Positions 25,588 to 33,679 of a stretch of DNA of 64,000 nt are shown here, in pieces. Positions within the stretch are counted from its first letter, which is position 1; each line of letters starts with the position of its first letter. Source of the DNA: Candidatus Denitrolinea symbiosum (lineage in GTDB: Bacteria > Chloroflexota > Anaerolineae > Anaerolineales > Villigracilaceae); contig BLAA01000001.1 in NCBI GenBank assembly GCA_017312345.1, forward strand, positions 868,001 to 932,000. Reading direction: 5' to 3'. The notes beneath the pieces are model-generated. The model worked only from the letters and a program-made list of their open reading frames with translations. It was not told where the DNA came from and ran no database searches. A program made the translations under genes and the position numbers.

Positions 25588-27660
25588 CTACTCATCTGGT
25601 ATTAGAACCACAAAATCGCCTTCGGGAAATTTGGCGATGACTTTGTAAGAGCGGAGCATGGGGATGCTGACGCGGCGGGTCCAGGCGTTGTTCTCCTCGG
25701 CGAAGGCGTCGTCCTGGGTTTTCAATTGTCCTGGCGGATTCGGCGCGATGATGAGCGCGTATTTGTGCGCGGCGATGTCCGCGTGGAACTGGTCTATCAG
25801 CGGACGGTAATTGGTCATGGCGAATTCCATCAGGGCGATGTTGTCATATTCGGGGACGAGGGGGACGCCCGTGATGCAGCCGAACGTCAGCAGGTGGCGC
25901 TGGGTGATGAAGAGGACTGGCCCCTGGTCGGCGGCCTCGTCCACGAGTTGTTGGAGACGCGCGAGCGAGTCCGCGCGGCGGTCGAGGGAGGGGAGCGCGG
26001 GGTAGACTTGTGAGACGCTGAAGAACGCCGCCGCGAGGACGGCGAGAGTCACCGCGAGCGGGGAAAAGGCGCGGGGCGGCGCGTCCCGTTCGCGGTCGGG
26101 AGCGAAGCGGTCGGCGAGGAGGTAGAGTCCGACGACGAGGGAGAGAGTCAGGTAGCCGTCGAGGTTGTGGAGGTTGCTTCCGCCGCCGATCTTCGCGCTG
26201 ACGATGAATCCGCCGACGAGGAGGACGAGCAGCATGGAGACGAGTCCCGCGACGCGCATCCAGTCCCAGCGGTTTTGGCGGAGGCGGGCCCAGACGAGGA
26301 GGGCGAGCGGCGCGGTCATCAGAAGTCCCGCGGGAAGGATGCCGAGCGGTTGGAGCGCGCTGGGGAAGAGACGGTACCAGAGCAGGTCCTGCCAGAACGC
26401 GGCGTTGAACATCGCGGAGGGGATGTCTGAGATCGAGAAGTACCACTGCCGCGCGGCGTAAGCCGAGACGAGGCCGAGGAGCGCGTAGAGCGCGGGAGGC
26501 GCGAGGTAGAGGAGACGGGAGACGGGGGACGGGGGACGGACGGGTGACGGGAGGGGAACTTCGAGCAGGTAGAGCGCGATGGCGAGCATGGCGGGGATGG
26601 GAATCCAGTTGACGCGGCTGATGCCCGCCCAAAGCGAGGCCGCGAGGAGCGCGATGAAAGAGGGGAGCGGTTTTTTGGGATTGTAGAAAGCCAGGACGGG
26701 GATCGCGGCGAGGAGGAGGTAGAAATAGACGGGGCCTTGCAGCAGATAGAGCGTCCCCCAGAGGAAGATGGCCAGCCACAGCGCGCGGTTTTGTTTCGCG
26801 GGCGCGAGGCGGTGGAGGACGAGCGCGGCGGTCAACGCGGGGAGGATGATGGAGAGCGCGGCTTCCCAGAGACGTTCAAGGAAAAGCGAGGGACGCGGCA
26901 GGAGGAGGGGAATTGCTTCGACGACGTAACGGCTGAGGTCCTGGTAAAAGGGCGGGAGGGAGAGCCCGTAATAGCGTTGGGAGAGGAGCAGCGAGGCGTG
27001 ATAGAAACGCGTCCCCTCGGACCAGCCGCGTGAGAAAGGAGAGAGGGAAAGCGCTGAAATGGAAGAGAGCAGAGAGTAGAGAATAGAGAGCAGTAAAGAT
27101 GTGAAGAGAAAGGCGCAGAGTAAATGCGAAGATGTGTTTTTTGTAGAAAAGAAAAATGTGAGGAGGAGGCTGGCGAGGAAGACGAGAATGAAACGCGCGG
27201 GGAGAGGCTGGAAGGTTTTGGAGAGAGGGCTGAGGAGGAGGAAGATAAAGAGAGCAAGGATGATGGTAGAAAACAGAATCCGAAGGTATGGGGATGTCTT
27301 TGCAACGTCCCCCCTCCAACGCGAATGGGCGAATGGCGCGAATTCTTCTTTTTTTTCGGCGGCGAAATTCGCGTTATTCGCGTCATTCGCGATAGAAAAA
27401 AGCGAAGTAATTTTTTCAACAGCGGTGAAAAAAAATTCGCGGTCAAGAAAATAGGCGATGAGGAGAAACGCGAGCGCGAGTCCCGCGACGGCGAAGACGA
27501 GCAGGGTGCGGCGCCAGAAGACGAACAGTACGCCGCCCTGTCCGAGATGGACGGCGAGCCAGAACGTTAAAAGCGAAGCGAGGATGAAGATGAGACGCAG
27601 AAACCAACGCGGCGAAACTTCCCCCAGTTGCGGCAGCGGTTCGCTGGCGGGATCAATCAT
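25588..27660 (-). CDS. Large polytopic membrane protein of unknown function with three repeat-derived segments
   Basis: The 690-residue protein has more than ten hydrophobic segments and a soluble C-terminal part ([32 protein letters not shown]). The overall plan resembles GT39/GT83-like membrane glycosyltransferases, but I see no diagnostic acidic loop, so no function is assigned. Three dispersed repeats are translated within it: near residues 87-115, residues 189-199 ([11 protein letters not shown]) and residues 370-383 ([11 protein letters not shown]). The ATG at 27660 overlaps the TGA of the upstream M42 gene by 8 nt. Confidence 0.65.
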   Translation of the reverse strand: MIDPASEPLPQLGEVSPRWFLRLIFILASLLTFWLAVHLGQGGVLFVFWRRTLLVFAVAGLALAFLLIAYFLDREFFFTAVEKITSLFSIANDANNANFAAEKKEEFAPFAHSRWRGDVAKTSPYLRILFSTIILALFIFLLLSPLSKTFQPLPARFILVFLASLLLTFFFSTKNTSSHLLCAFLFTSLLLSILYSLLSSISALSLSPFSRGWSEGTRFYHASLLLSQRYYGLSLPPFYQDLSRYVVEAIPLLLPRPSLFLERLWEAALSIILPALTAALVLHRLAPAKQNRALWLAIFLWGTLYLLQGPVYFYLLLAAIPVLAFYNPKKPLPSFIALLAASLWAGISRVNWIPIPAMLAIALYLLEVPLPSPVRPPSPVSRLLYLAPPALYALLGLVSAYAARQWYFSISDIPSAMFNAAFWQDLLWYRLFPSALQPLGILPAGLLMTAPLALLVWARLRQNRWDWMRVAGLVSMLLVLLVGGFIVSAKIGGGSNLHNLDGYLTLSLVVGLYLLADRFAPDRERDAPPRAFSPLAVTLAVLAAAFFSVSQVYPALPSLDRRADSLARLQQLVDEAADQGPVLFITQRHLLTFGCITGVPLVPEYDNIALMEFAMTNYRPLIDQFHADIAAHKYALIIAPNPPGQLKTQDDAFAEENNAWTRRVSIPMLRSYKVIAKFPEGDFVVLIPDE
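26512..26553 (+). repeat. GGGGGACGGGAGACGG-type repeat inside a membrane-protein gene
   Basis: Degenerate units of GGGAGACGGGGGACG are read on the minus strand as [11 protein letters not shown]. Related copies are at 19919-19944 (intergenic) and 52715-52741 (inside the E2 gene, read as SPVSRPPS). Confidence 0.6.
27065..27095 (+). repeat. AGAGAGTAGAGAATAGAG repeat inside a membrane-protein gene
   Basis: Units of AGAGAGCAG/AGAGAGTAG are translated on the minus strand as [11 protein letters not shown] within the 690-residue membrane protein. Confidence 0.6.
27316..27402 (+). repeat. GCGAATTCGCG/ATTCGCGTCATTCGCG repeat inside a membrane-protein gene
   Basis: Copies of GCGAATGGCGCGAATTC and ATTCGCGTTATTCGCG in opposite orientation form a partly palindromic stretch. 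On the minus strand it is read as a polar loop ([17 protein letters not shown]) in an otherwise hydrophobic protein. Confidence 0.55.
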
Positions 27661-28711
27661 CCCAGACCACCGTCTGCAAAAAGCCCTCGTCGAGACGCGC
27701 GGCAAACTCCGCCAGCAGGCGCGCGGCGCGCTGGATGTCGGTCAGCGCGGCCACTTCCACGGGCGTGTGCATGTAACGGATGGGGATGCTGACGATGGCG
27801 GTGGGGATGCCCGCGGCGGTGAGTTGGACGGCGTCGGTCTCGGTGCCAGAGTGACGCGGCATCGGTTCGATGGAAAACGGGATGTCCAATTTTCCAGCCA
27901 GTTCCTTCAACCGCTCCAAAAGGAAGGGGTGGACGTGCGTACCGATCCCAAGCGTGGGACCGCCGCCGAGCGGGAAGTATTCCCAGCCCTTCGCGTCCGC
28001 GGACTGCGCGAAGGTCACGTCCACGACGACGGCGAGGTCGGGACGAAGCCCGAAGGCGGACGTGGCCGCGCCCGCGAACGAGACCTCCTCCTGGACGGTG
28101 GCCGCGCACCACACGTCCCACGCGTGACGGGCGGACTGCAGCGTCTCGAGGACGAGGGTCAGCGCGGCGAGGGAGGCGCGGTTGTCGAGCGAGTGTCCGC
28201 TGACGACGCCCTCGGCCAGATCCAGCGGTTCGTTCGCGAACGAGACGAGGTCGCCCACGCGGACGAGTTGACTCACCCGACGCGGCGCGAGGCCGAGGTC
28301 CACGAGCAGGTCGTTCCAGCTGGGCGCGTTCTTCCTCGCCTCGTCGGACATGAGCGCGGGCGGACGCGCGACGATGATCCCTTGCAGGGGCCGCCGCGCG
28401 TGGACGGTCACATGCTGGCCGGGGAGGAGGCGCGTGTCGAGTCCGCCGACGCTGGTCAGGCGCAGGAAGCCGTCTTCGATTCCCGCCGTCATCATGCCGA
28501 TGGCGTCCATGTGCGCGGAGAGCAGCAGGCGTGGACGCGGCTCGGGCGCGGTCCCCCGCCGCAGGGCGTGGACCGAACCGAGGCGGCTGAGATGCGTCTC
28601 GTCGGCGATGGAATTCCAGCGGGCGCGGATCAATTCCGCCGCGGGGGATTCGTGTCCGGAGAGTCCGGCAGTAGAGAGCAGGGATTTAAGGAAGGGGAGG
28701 ATGTCTGTCAC
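27653..28711 (-). CDS. M42 family glutamyl aminopeptidase (CelM/PepA-like)
   Basis: The protein has 352 residues from a GTG at 28711 (VTDILPFLKSLLSTAG). Metal ligands: His in LLLSAHMDAIGMM, Asp in SLDNRASLAALT, the Glu pair in ATVQEEVSFAGA, Asp in AVVVDVTF and His in RYMHTPVEVAAL. The frame remains open far upstream, but that part is a shadow of the Thr-Pro-rich gene. GTGA overlap with the stop of that gene fixes the start and shows coupling. The family hydrolyses small peptides with broad N-terminal specificity. Confidence 0.85.
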   Translation of the reverse strand: MTDILPFLKSLLSTAGLSGHESPAAELIRARWNSIADETHLSRLGSVHALRRGTAPEPRPRLLLSAHMDAIGMMTAGIEDGFLRLTSVGGLDTRLLPGQHVTVHARRPLQGIIVARPPALMSDEARKNAPSWNDLLVDLGLAPRRVSQLVRVGDLVSFANEPLDLAEGVVSGHSLDNRASLAALTLVLETLQSARHAWDVWCAATVQEEVSFAGAATSAFGLRPDLAVVVDVTFAQSADAKGWEYFPLGGGPTLGIGTHVHPFLLERLKELAGKLDIPFSIEPMPRHSGTETDAVQLTAAGIPTAIVSIPIRYMHTPVEVAALTDIQRAARLLAEFAARLDEGFLQTVVWDD

Positions 28712-29199
28712 GGCGTGGGGGGCGTGGTTGTAATTGTGAGTGTCGGCGTCGGCGTGCTGGTGGCGGTCGCGGTCGGCGTCGCGGTGGGAGTGTCGGTAAC
28801 GGTGGGCGAGGGCGTGATGGTCGGCGTATCGGTCGGCAGGGGAGTCCAGGTGTTGGTGAACGTGGGCGAGGGAGTCCACGTGCGCGTGGGGGGCAGGAAT
28901 GGCGTGGGTGTGATGAAGACGAAGGGCGTTTCGGAGGGCGTGATGGTGGGGAGGGCGGTGAGGGTCTGCGCGATGGCTGTCAGGTAGGATGGAGTCGGGC
29001 TGAAGTCTGGCTCGGCGGTGGGAGTTGAGGAGGCGACGGGAGCCGATGTCATGGTTTTCGTCGCGGTGGGCGTCGCGGTGCGCGGGCCGGGCGCGCTCGC
29101 GATAGCCAGCGCCCCCAGGCAGTAGCATGGGATGGTGGCGAGGATGACGTAGACGAGGGTGAGTCGTCGGCGGGCGCGGACAGCGATGGGATCGTCCAT
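28708..29199 (-). CDS. Membrane-anchored Thr/Pro-rich (TPT) protein
   Basis: The protein has 163 residues. After a short basic N-terminus (MDDPIAVRARRRL) comes one membrane segment (TLVYVILATIPCYCLGALAIASA). The rest is a low-complexity tail of Thr, Pro and Ser (TWTPSPTFTNTWTPLPTDT), an extracellular stalk typical of Chloroflexota surface proteins. No folded domain follows, so it may be a glycosylated spacer. The gene overlaps the M42 gene as GTGA. The DNA of the tail is a GTGGGCGTCGG-like minisatellite. Confidence 0.68.
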   Translation of the reverse strand: MDDPIAVRARRRLTLVYVILATIPCYCLGALAIASAPGPRTATPTATKTMTSAPVASSTPTAEPDFSPTPSYLTAIAQTLTALPTITPSETPFVFITPTPFLPPTRTWTPSPTFTNTWTPLPTDTPTITPSPTVTDTPTATPTATATSTPTPTLTITTTPPTP

Positions 29200-29287
29200 G
29201 CGGGTGATGATAACATGGGATGGGATGGTTGGTAAATAGCGATTGCTCTGTTGCAAATGGTCTTCTCAAAGTCTGAGGGTTTTCATC

Positions 29288-29346
29288 GGAATCCCGAAGC
29301 TCTACTTCGGGAAAGCCGCGAGTAGAACTTGCGGAGTCCTTTTTGT
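29288..29346 (+). repeat. Double-hairpin palindromic element, copy 1
   Basis: CCCGAAGCTCTACTTCGGG and CCGCGAGTAGAACTTGCGG form two adjacent hairpins, followed by a T-rich stretch. A diverged copy in the opposite orientation lies at 31730-31785, beyond sbcC. Confidence 0.6.
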
Positions 29347-29400
29347 TTTCATGTCGGCAAATGCAAGCGTCGTTCTAGTCCTATTGTAAAAGCGCGCGGG

Positions 29401-29406
29401 TATAAT
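29401..29406 (+). promoter_or_regulatory. -10 box of sbcC, predicted leaderless start
   Basis: TATAAT ends 7 nt before the ATG at 29414 with no ribosome site between. No clear -35 box is seen at the expected spacing. Confidence 0.6.
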
Positions 29407-29413
29407 TCGAGCG

Positions 29414-31483
29414 ATGATTCCCCTCAAGTTACGCATCTCTGGTTTTCTTTCGTACCGCGACGCGGCGGAACTGGACTTCGAGTCGTTCGACCTGGCCTGC
29501 ATTTCGGGACAGAACGGCGCGGGCAAGTCGTCTCTGCTGGACGCGATCACGTGGGCGCTGTTTGGGAAGGCGCGCGGCGGCGACAAGGACGCGCTCGTCA
29601 ATTTGCAGTCGAAGGCCGCCGAGGCCGCGCTGACTTTCGCCTACGAAGAGAATATCTACCGCGTGCAGCGCGCGTCGCCGCGCGGGAAGACGGCCGTCCT
29701 GGAGTTCCAGATCTGGGACGGGGGGCAGGAAGGCGGGGGCGCGTGGAGGCCGCTCACGGAAAAGTCCGCGCGCGAGACGCAGAGCCGCATCGAGCAGACG
29801 CTTCGGCTGGACTACGAGACCTTCGTCAACGCGTCGTTTATTTTGCAGGGCAAAGCCGATGAGTTCACGCAGAAAAAAGCCAGCGAGCGCAAGGCTGTGC
29901 TGTCCAATATTCTGGGGCTGGAGATCTGGGAGACGTACAAGGAACGCGCCGCGGAACGCCGCAAGGAGATCGAGCGCGAGACGGCGGGGATTGACCGAAG
30001 CATCGCGGACATCGACGCGGAACTCGCGGAGGAGGAACCGCGCAGGCAGAGATTGCAGTCGCTCGAAGCCGACCTGAAGCGGCTGGCCGCGTCCCGCAAG
30101 ACGCAGGAGGCCGCGCTGGAGAGCATCCGCAAGGCCGCCTCGGAGTTGAACGAGGAATTGGCGGCGGAAAAGGCGCGGCTGGAGGAGGAACTGCGGGGGT
30201 TGAAAGAGCAGGAAAAAGTAATCAGTAATCAGTTTTCAGTGATCAGTGGACTGACGGATCAGATGGAGAGCGCGAAGAAGACATTGACAGAGGCGGAAGA
30301 AAAACTCGCGCAACGAAGCAAAATCGAGGAGGCGCGCAACGCGGCGCGAGAGGAGTCGGCGCGGTTGAAGGCGGAGAACGAGCTGCGGAAACTGGAGATG
30401 GACGATCTCAAGGCGCGCATTGACCAGTTGGAATCCGCCGAGGGCGCGGTCTGCCCGCTGTGCGGACAGGAGTTGAGCGAGAAACACCGCCAGTCCACGC
30501 TGAAGCAGTTGAAGGCGGATGGAAAGGAAAAGGGCGACCGTTTCCGCGCCAACAAGTCCCGCATGGACGAGTTGACGAAGGCGGCCGCGGAAGCGGAGTC
30601 GCGGAGCGCGAAACTGTCGAACGCGGAACGGGAACGGCTGACGCTGTCCAGTTCCATCGCGCAGTGGACGGAACGGATCGAGGCGGCGCGGGCCGCCGTC
30701 CAGCAGTGGGAAGCGGTCGGCGCGGCGCGGTTGAAGGAAGTAGAGTCGCTCCTCGCCAGCGGGAGATTCGCGGCGGAGGCGAAGAAGCCCGCCGTCAGCC
30801 TGGACGAGGCGGAGACGTTGCTGCTCAAATTGCAGGAGGACGAGAATCGCAAGAATCAGGAGGTCGGCGCGGCGCGTCAACTGGTGGAGGTGCTGGGGTC
30901 GCTGCGGACGCGGCGGAAGAGTCTCGAAGCGGAACGCGAGGAGACGACGCGGCAGGCGGCGCGTCTCAAGACGCTGGAACACGCTTTCGGCAAGAACGGC
31001 GTCCCCGCGCTGCTGATCGAGCAGGCGCTCCCGCAGATCGAGGCGAAGGCCAACAACCTGCTTGAACGCCTGAGCGACGGGGCGATGTCCATCCGCTTTG
31101 CGACGCAGGCCGAGTATAAAAACAAGAAGCGCGACGACCTGAAAGAGACGCTCGACATCCTCATCAGCGACGGCGCGGGCCTGCGCGATTACGAGATGTA
31201 TTCGGGCGGCGAGGCTTTTCGTATTGATTTCGCGATCCGCATCGCGCTGTCCGAAGTGCTGGCGAGACGCAAGGGCGCGCGCCTGCAAACCCTGGTCATT
31301 GACGAGGGATTCGGCTCGCAGGACGCGCTGGGGCGGCAGAGACTGGTCGAGGCCATCAACACCGTGCGCGGCGACTTCGCGAAGATTTTGGTCGTCACGC
31401 ATCTGGACGAGTTGAAGGACGCCTTCCCGACGCGGATCGAGGTGGAGAAAACCGAGCGGGGATCAACGGTGAGGGTTGTGTAG
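29414..31483 (+). CDS. sbcC: SbcC-like SMC-family exonuclease ATPase subunit
   Basis: The protein has 689 residues, shorter than the E. coli subunit of about 1050. Walker A is ISGQNGAGKSSLLDAITWAL. A coiled coil follows; the zinc hook CPLCGQEL lies near residue 347; after a second coiled coil come the signature YSGGEAFRIDFAIRIALS and Walker B LVIDEGFGSQDALGRQR. The partner nuclease SbcD is not adjacent. SbcCD cleaves hairpins and blocked DNA ends. Residues 269-279 (VISNQFSVISG) are encoded by a dispersed repeat in the first coiled coil. Confidence 0.9.
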   Translation: MIPLKLRISGFLSYRDAAELDFESFDLACISGQNGAGKSSLLDAITWALFGKARGGDKDALVNLQSKAAEAALTFAYEENIYRVQRASPRGKTAVLEFQIWDGGQEGGGAWRPLTEKSARETQSRIEQTLRLDYETFVNASFILQGKADEFTQKKASERKAVLSNILGLEIWETYKERAAERRKEIERETAGIDRSIADIDAELAEEEPRRQRLQSLEADLKRLAASRKTQEAALESIRKAASELNEELAAEKARLEEELRGLKEQEKVISNQFSVISGLTDQMESAKKTLTEAEEKLAQRSKIEEARNAAREESARLKAENELRKLEMDDLKARIDQLESAEGAVCPLCGQELSEKHRQSTLKQLKADGKEKGDRFRANKSRMDELTKAAAEAESRSAKLSNAERERLTLSSSIAQWTERIEAARAAVQQWEAVGAARLKEVESLLASGRFAAEAKKPAVSLDEAETLLLKLQEDENRKNQEVGAARQLVEVLGSLRTRRKSLEAEREETTRQAARLKTLEHAFGKNGVPALLIEQALPQIEAKANNLLERLSDGAMSIRFATQAEYKNKKRDDLKETLDILISDGAGLRDYEMYSGGEAFRIDFAIRIALSEVLARRKGARLQTLVIDEGFGSQDALGRQRLVEAINTVRGDFAKILVVTHLDELKDAFPTRIEVEKTERGSTVRVV
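30218..30248 (+). repeat. CAGTAATCAGT-type repeat inside sbcC
   Basis: Tandem units of AATCAGT(G)ATCAGT are translated as VISNQFSVISG. Related copies are at 37921-37961, 42911-42948 and 52641-52670. Confidence 0.65.
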
Positions 31484-31491
31484 TTTAAGTA

Positions 31492-31520
31492 TTGACATCC
31501 GAATTGAAGTGCGCGATACT
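31492..31520 (+). promoter_or_regulatory. Strong promoter of the structured leader RNA
   Basis: TTGACA at 31492-31497 and GATACT at 31515-31520 are separated by 17 nt. It lies just after the sbcC stop and directs transcription into the hairpin-rich element at 31527-31696. Confidence 0.65.
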
Positions 31521-31526
31521 CACATC

Positions 31527-31696
31527 ATCGTTTGGGGGATGAAAAGCGGAGCCATCCTTTAGAAAGGAGGAGGTGATGTCTAACATGGATAGTAGTATGC
31601 AACCCAGCGCTGTGGCATCCCTCCTCAAGTAAGCAAGGACGCCACAGCGCAAACAGGCGCCGCCCCTCTTCGGAAGGGCGGCGTTCTGTTTGCGTC
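31527..31696 (+). ncRNA. Candidate structured leader RNA with overlapping hairpins
   Basis: The transcript from the promoter at 31492 would fold into several hairpins. GGATG/CATCC lies near 31537-31557. TCCTT/AAGGA covers the ribosome site (31555-31568). A 10-bp stem GCGCTGTGGC/GCCACAGCGC joins 31607-31616 to 31641-31650. A long final stem joins 31647-31665 to 31676-31695 and is capped by C(TTCG)G. The last two stems share GCGC at 31647-31650 and cannot both form fully. This looks like an attenuator or a stable small RNA. I do not recognise a described family. Confidence 0.5.
31576..31632 (+). CDS. 18-residue leader peptide candidate
   Basis: ATG at 31576 opens an 18-codon frame, MSNMDSSMQPSAVASLLK, ending in TAA. 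It is preceded by TAGAAAGGAGG plus AGGTGAT, almost a full complement of the 16S rRNA 3' end and far stronger than other ribosome sites in this window. The end of the frame runs through the left arm of the 31607-31650 stem, so translation would open that stem and free the arms of the long final hairpin. The peptide has no run of one regulatory amino acid. Coding status is inferred. Confidence 0.45.
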   Translation: MSNMDSSMQPSAVASLLK

Positions 31697-32159
31697 AACG
31701 GGGACGTTGGGACTCCGACTAAAAATAAAAAGGATTCCACAAGTTCTACTTGCGGCCTTCCCGAAATAGAACTTCGGAATTCCAAATTTTCATCATTCAG
31801 GGCGGACCCCCGTTCATGGATACTTTGTTGCAATCAACGCTTTTCACCGGCATTGCGAGACGCCAAAAGCGTCGAAGCAATCTTCTCATCAATCGGGGAA
31901 CTGCTTCGCTTGCAGCGGCAAGCCGTCAAGGCGTACAGCCGAGCGACGGAAGAACCATAAAGACCGCATCCCGGATTCACGTTAAAATATGCCGAGCCAT
32001 TGTGGATGGGCCGCGGACGTCCAATTTCTAAATTCATCCCGGGGATTTGACCGCCGGCGTTGGCGCGTCCCCGGCGAAGCGGCTTCGCTGCGGATGGCGC
32101 GCAGCCGCCAATGGGACGATCCGCCGCCGGGCAGCGGATAGGAGACATGACCACAGACT
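31697..32159. other. Non-coding stretch with dispersed repeats
   Basis: No gene is supported here. The stretch holds the second double-hairpin element (31730-31785) and a CATTGCGAGACGC...GAAGCAATCTTC repeat near 31851-31886, which is the 'attgcgag / gaagcaat' type found in many genomes. The rest is GC-rich sequence with small inverted repeats leading to the antiporter gene. Confidence 0.6.
31730..31785 (-). repeat. Double-hairpin palindromic element, copy 2 (inverted relative to copy 1)
   Basis: Read on the minus strand it matches the element at 29288-29346: CCGAAGTTCTATTTCGGG, then CCGCAAGTAGAACTTGTGG, then a T-rich tail. The two copies bracket sbcC and the leader RNA. Confidence 0.6.
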
Positions 32160-33629
32160 ATGGATAATTACGTGCTTATCGGCGCTTCTGTCATATTGCT
32201 GATCAGTGTGCTCGTCAGCAAAATTGCCGACCGGTTCGGCGTGCCTGTGCTTTTGTTGTTCCTGATCCTGGGAATGCTGGCGGGTTCCGACGGTCTGGGC
32301 GGCATCTACTTCGACGATCCCGCCCTGGCGCAGATCGTCGGCGTTATCGCCCTGATTTTGATCCTGTTTTTCGGAGGGCTTAGCACGGAATGGAATCAAA
32401 TCCGTCCCGTGCTTAAGGAGGGCCTGCTCCTTTCCACGCTGGGGGTTTTTATCACCGCGCTGATCGTGGGACTCTTTGCCGGCGCGCTGCTTGGCCTGTC
32501 GCTGGTTGAAGGACTGCTGCTCGGTTCGATCGTCTCGTCAACGGACGCGGCCGCGGTCTTTTCGGTGCTGCGTTCCAAAGGCATCAGTCTCAAAGGCAGG
32601 ATCAAGTCGCTGCTGGAACTGGAGTCGGGCAGCAACGATCCGATGGCGATATTCCTCACGATCGGCCTCATCCAGCTGATCACGCAGCCCGACTTGTCGC
32701 CGCTGAGCCTGATCCGGTTCTTCATCCAGCAAATGCTGGTTGGAGCGGCGTTGGGATACGTCATGGGGCGGGCGATCCTGTTCCTGGTCAACCGCCTGAA
32801 ACTGGGTTACGAAGGCCTTTATTCCGTCCTGATGTTGGCGCTGGTGTTTCTTACCTTTGGGTTGACCGACTTGATCGGCGGCAGCGGCTTCCTGGCGGTT
32901 TACCTGGCCGGGATCGTCCTGGGTCACCACGATTTCATCCACAAGCGGAGTATTTTACGCTTCCAGGACGGGCTGGCCTGGATCATGCAAATCGCCATGT
33001 TCCTGACGCTCGGCCTGCTGGTCTTCCCGTCCCGCCTGGTCCCTATCATCGGTATTGGGATGCTCATCGCGGCGTTCCTGATGTTTATCGCCCGCCCCGT
33101 CAGCGTTTTTATCGGCCTGATCCCAAGCGCGTTGACCTGGCGGGAAAAGACGTTCATCTCCTGGGTGGGTCTGCGCGGCGCCGCTCCCATCATCCTGGCT
33201 ACCTTTCCCTTCCTCGCCAAACTTCAGCAGGCCGACTTGATCTTTAACGTGGTCTTTTTCGTGGTTCTAAACTCGGTGTTATTACAAGGCACTTCGATTC
33301 CCATTGTCGCGAAATGGCTGGGAGTCGACGCGCCCATGACGCGCAGGCGGACCTATCCCATCGAATACACGCCCGTAGGCGGATTTAAAAGCGAACTCAA
33401 GGAACTGCTGATACCGCCCAATTCGACCATGGCCGGGAAAGCCATCGTCGAATTGGAACTCCCCGAACACTTCCTGGTGGTCCTGATCGCCAGGGAAAAC
33501 GACTTCATGCTGCCAAGCGGAGGAACCGCGCTGCAAGAAGGCGACACCCTGCTGGCGCTCTCGGACAGGGAATCGTTCGACGAGGTCGCGGCGAGATTCG
33601 GCCTGTCCGAGAGTCACGCGGCGGGCTGA
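32160..33629 (+). CDS. K+/H+ (or Na+/H+) antiporter, CPA1 NhaP2 type with C-terminal TrkA-C domain
   Basis: The protein has 489 residues. About twelve membrane segments include GSIVSSTDAAAVFSVLR and LESGSNDPMAIFLT, whose TDA and ND residues form the cation and proton site of NhaP/CPA antiporters. After residue 400 a cytosolic TrkA-C domain follows (ELLIPPNSTMAGKAIVELEL, LQEGDTLLALSDRESFDEV), as in NhaP2/CvrA potassium-proton antiporters. This domain often binds nucleotides. It is probably monocistronic, with a long repeat-filled region upstream. The start is the best ATG but has a poor ribosome site. Confidence 0.88.
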   Translation: MDNYVLIGASVILLISVLVSKIADRFGVPVLLLFLILGMLAGSDGLGGIYFDDPALAQIVGVIALILILFFGGLSTEWNQIRPVLKEGLLLSTLGVFITALIVGLFAGALLGLSLVEGLLLGSIVSSTDAAAVFSVLRSKGISLKGRIKSLLELESGSNDPMAIFLTIGLIQLITQPDLSPLSLIRFFIQQMLVGAALGYVMGRAILFLVNRLKLGYEGLYSVLMLALVFLTFGLTDLIGGSGFLAVYLAGIVLGHHDFIHKRSILRFQDGLAWIMQIAMFLTLGLLVFPSRLVPIIGIGMLIAAFLMFIARPVSVFIGLIPSALTWREKTFISWVGLRGAAPIILATFPFLAKLQQADLIFNVVFFVVLNSVLLQGTSIPIVAKWLGVDAPMTRRRTYPIEYTPVGGFKSELKELLIPPNSTMAGKAIVELELPEHFLVVLIARENDFMLPSGGTALQEGDTLLALSDRESFDEVAARFGLSESHAAG

Positions 33630-33679
33630 CGGCGCGTCCCTTCCGCGAAGACGGATTGCGAGCCTCAACGGGAGAAAAA

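Noticed and set aside
27458..28987. 509-codon plus-strand frame opposite the second M42 gene
   Set aside because: Covers the Thr/Pro minisatellite in antisense and shows no domain; the M42 metal ligands are on the other strand.
28740..28990. Repetitive GTGGGCGTCGGCGTG stretch that could be taken for a CRISPR or minisatellite locus
   Set aside because: There are no regular spacers. It encodes the Thr/Pro tail of the minus-strand TPT protein in frame.
31851..31886. Short sequence resembling part of a tRNA or attachment site
   Set aside because: It cannot form a cloverleaf; it is better explained as an ATTGCGAG/GAAGCAAT dispersed repeat.
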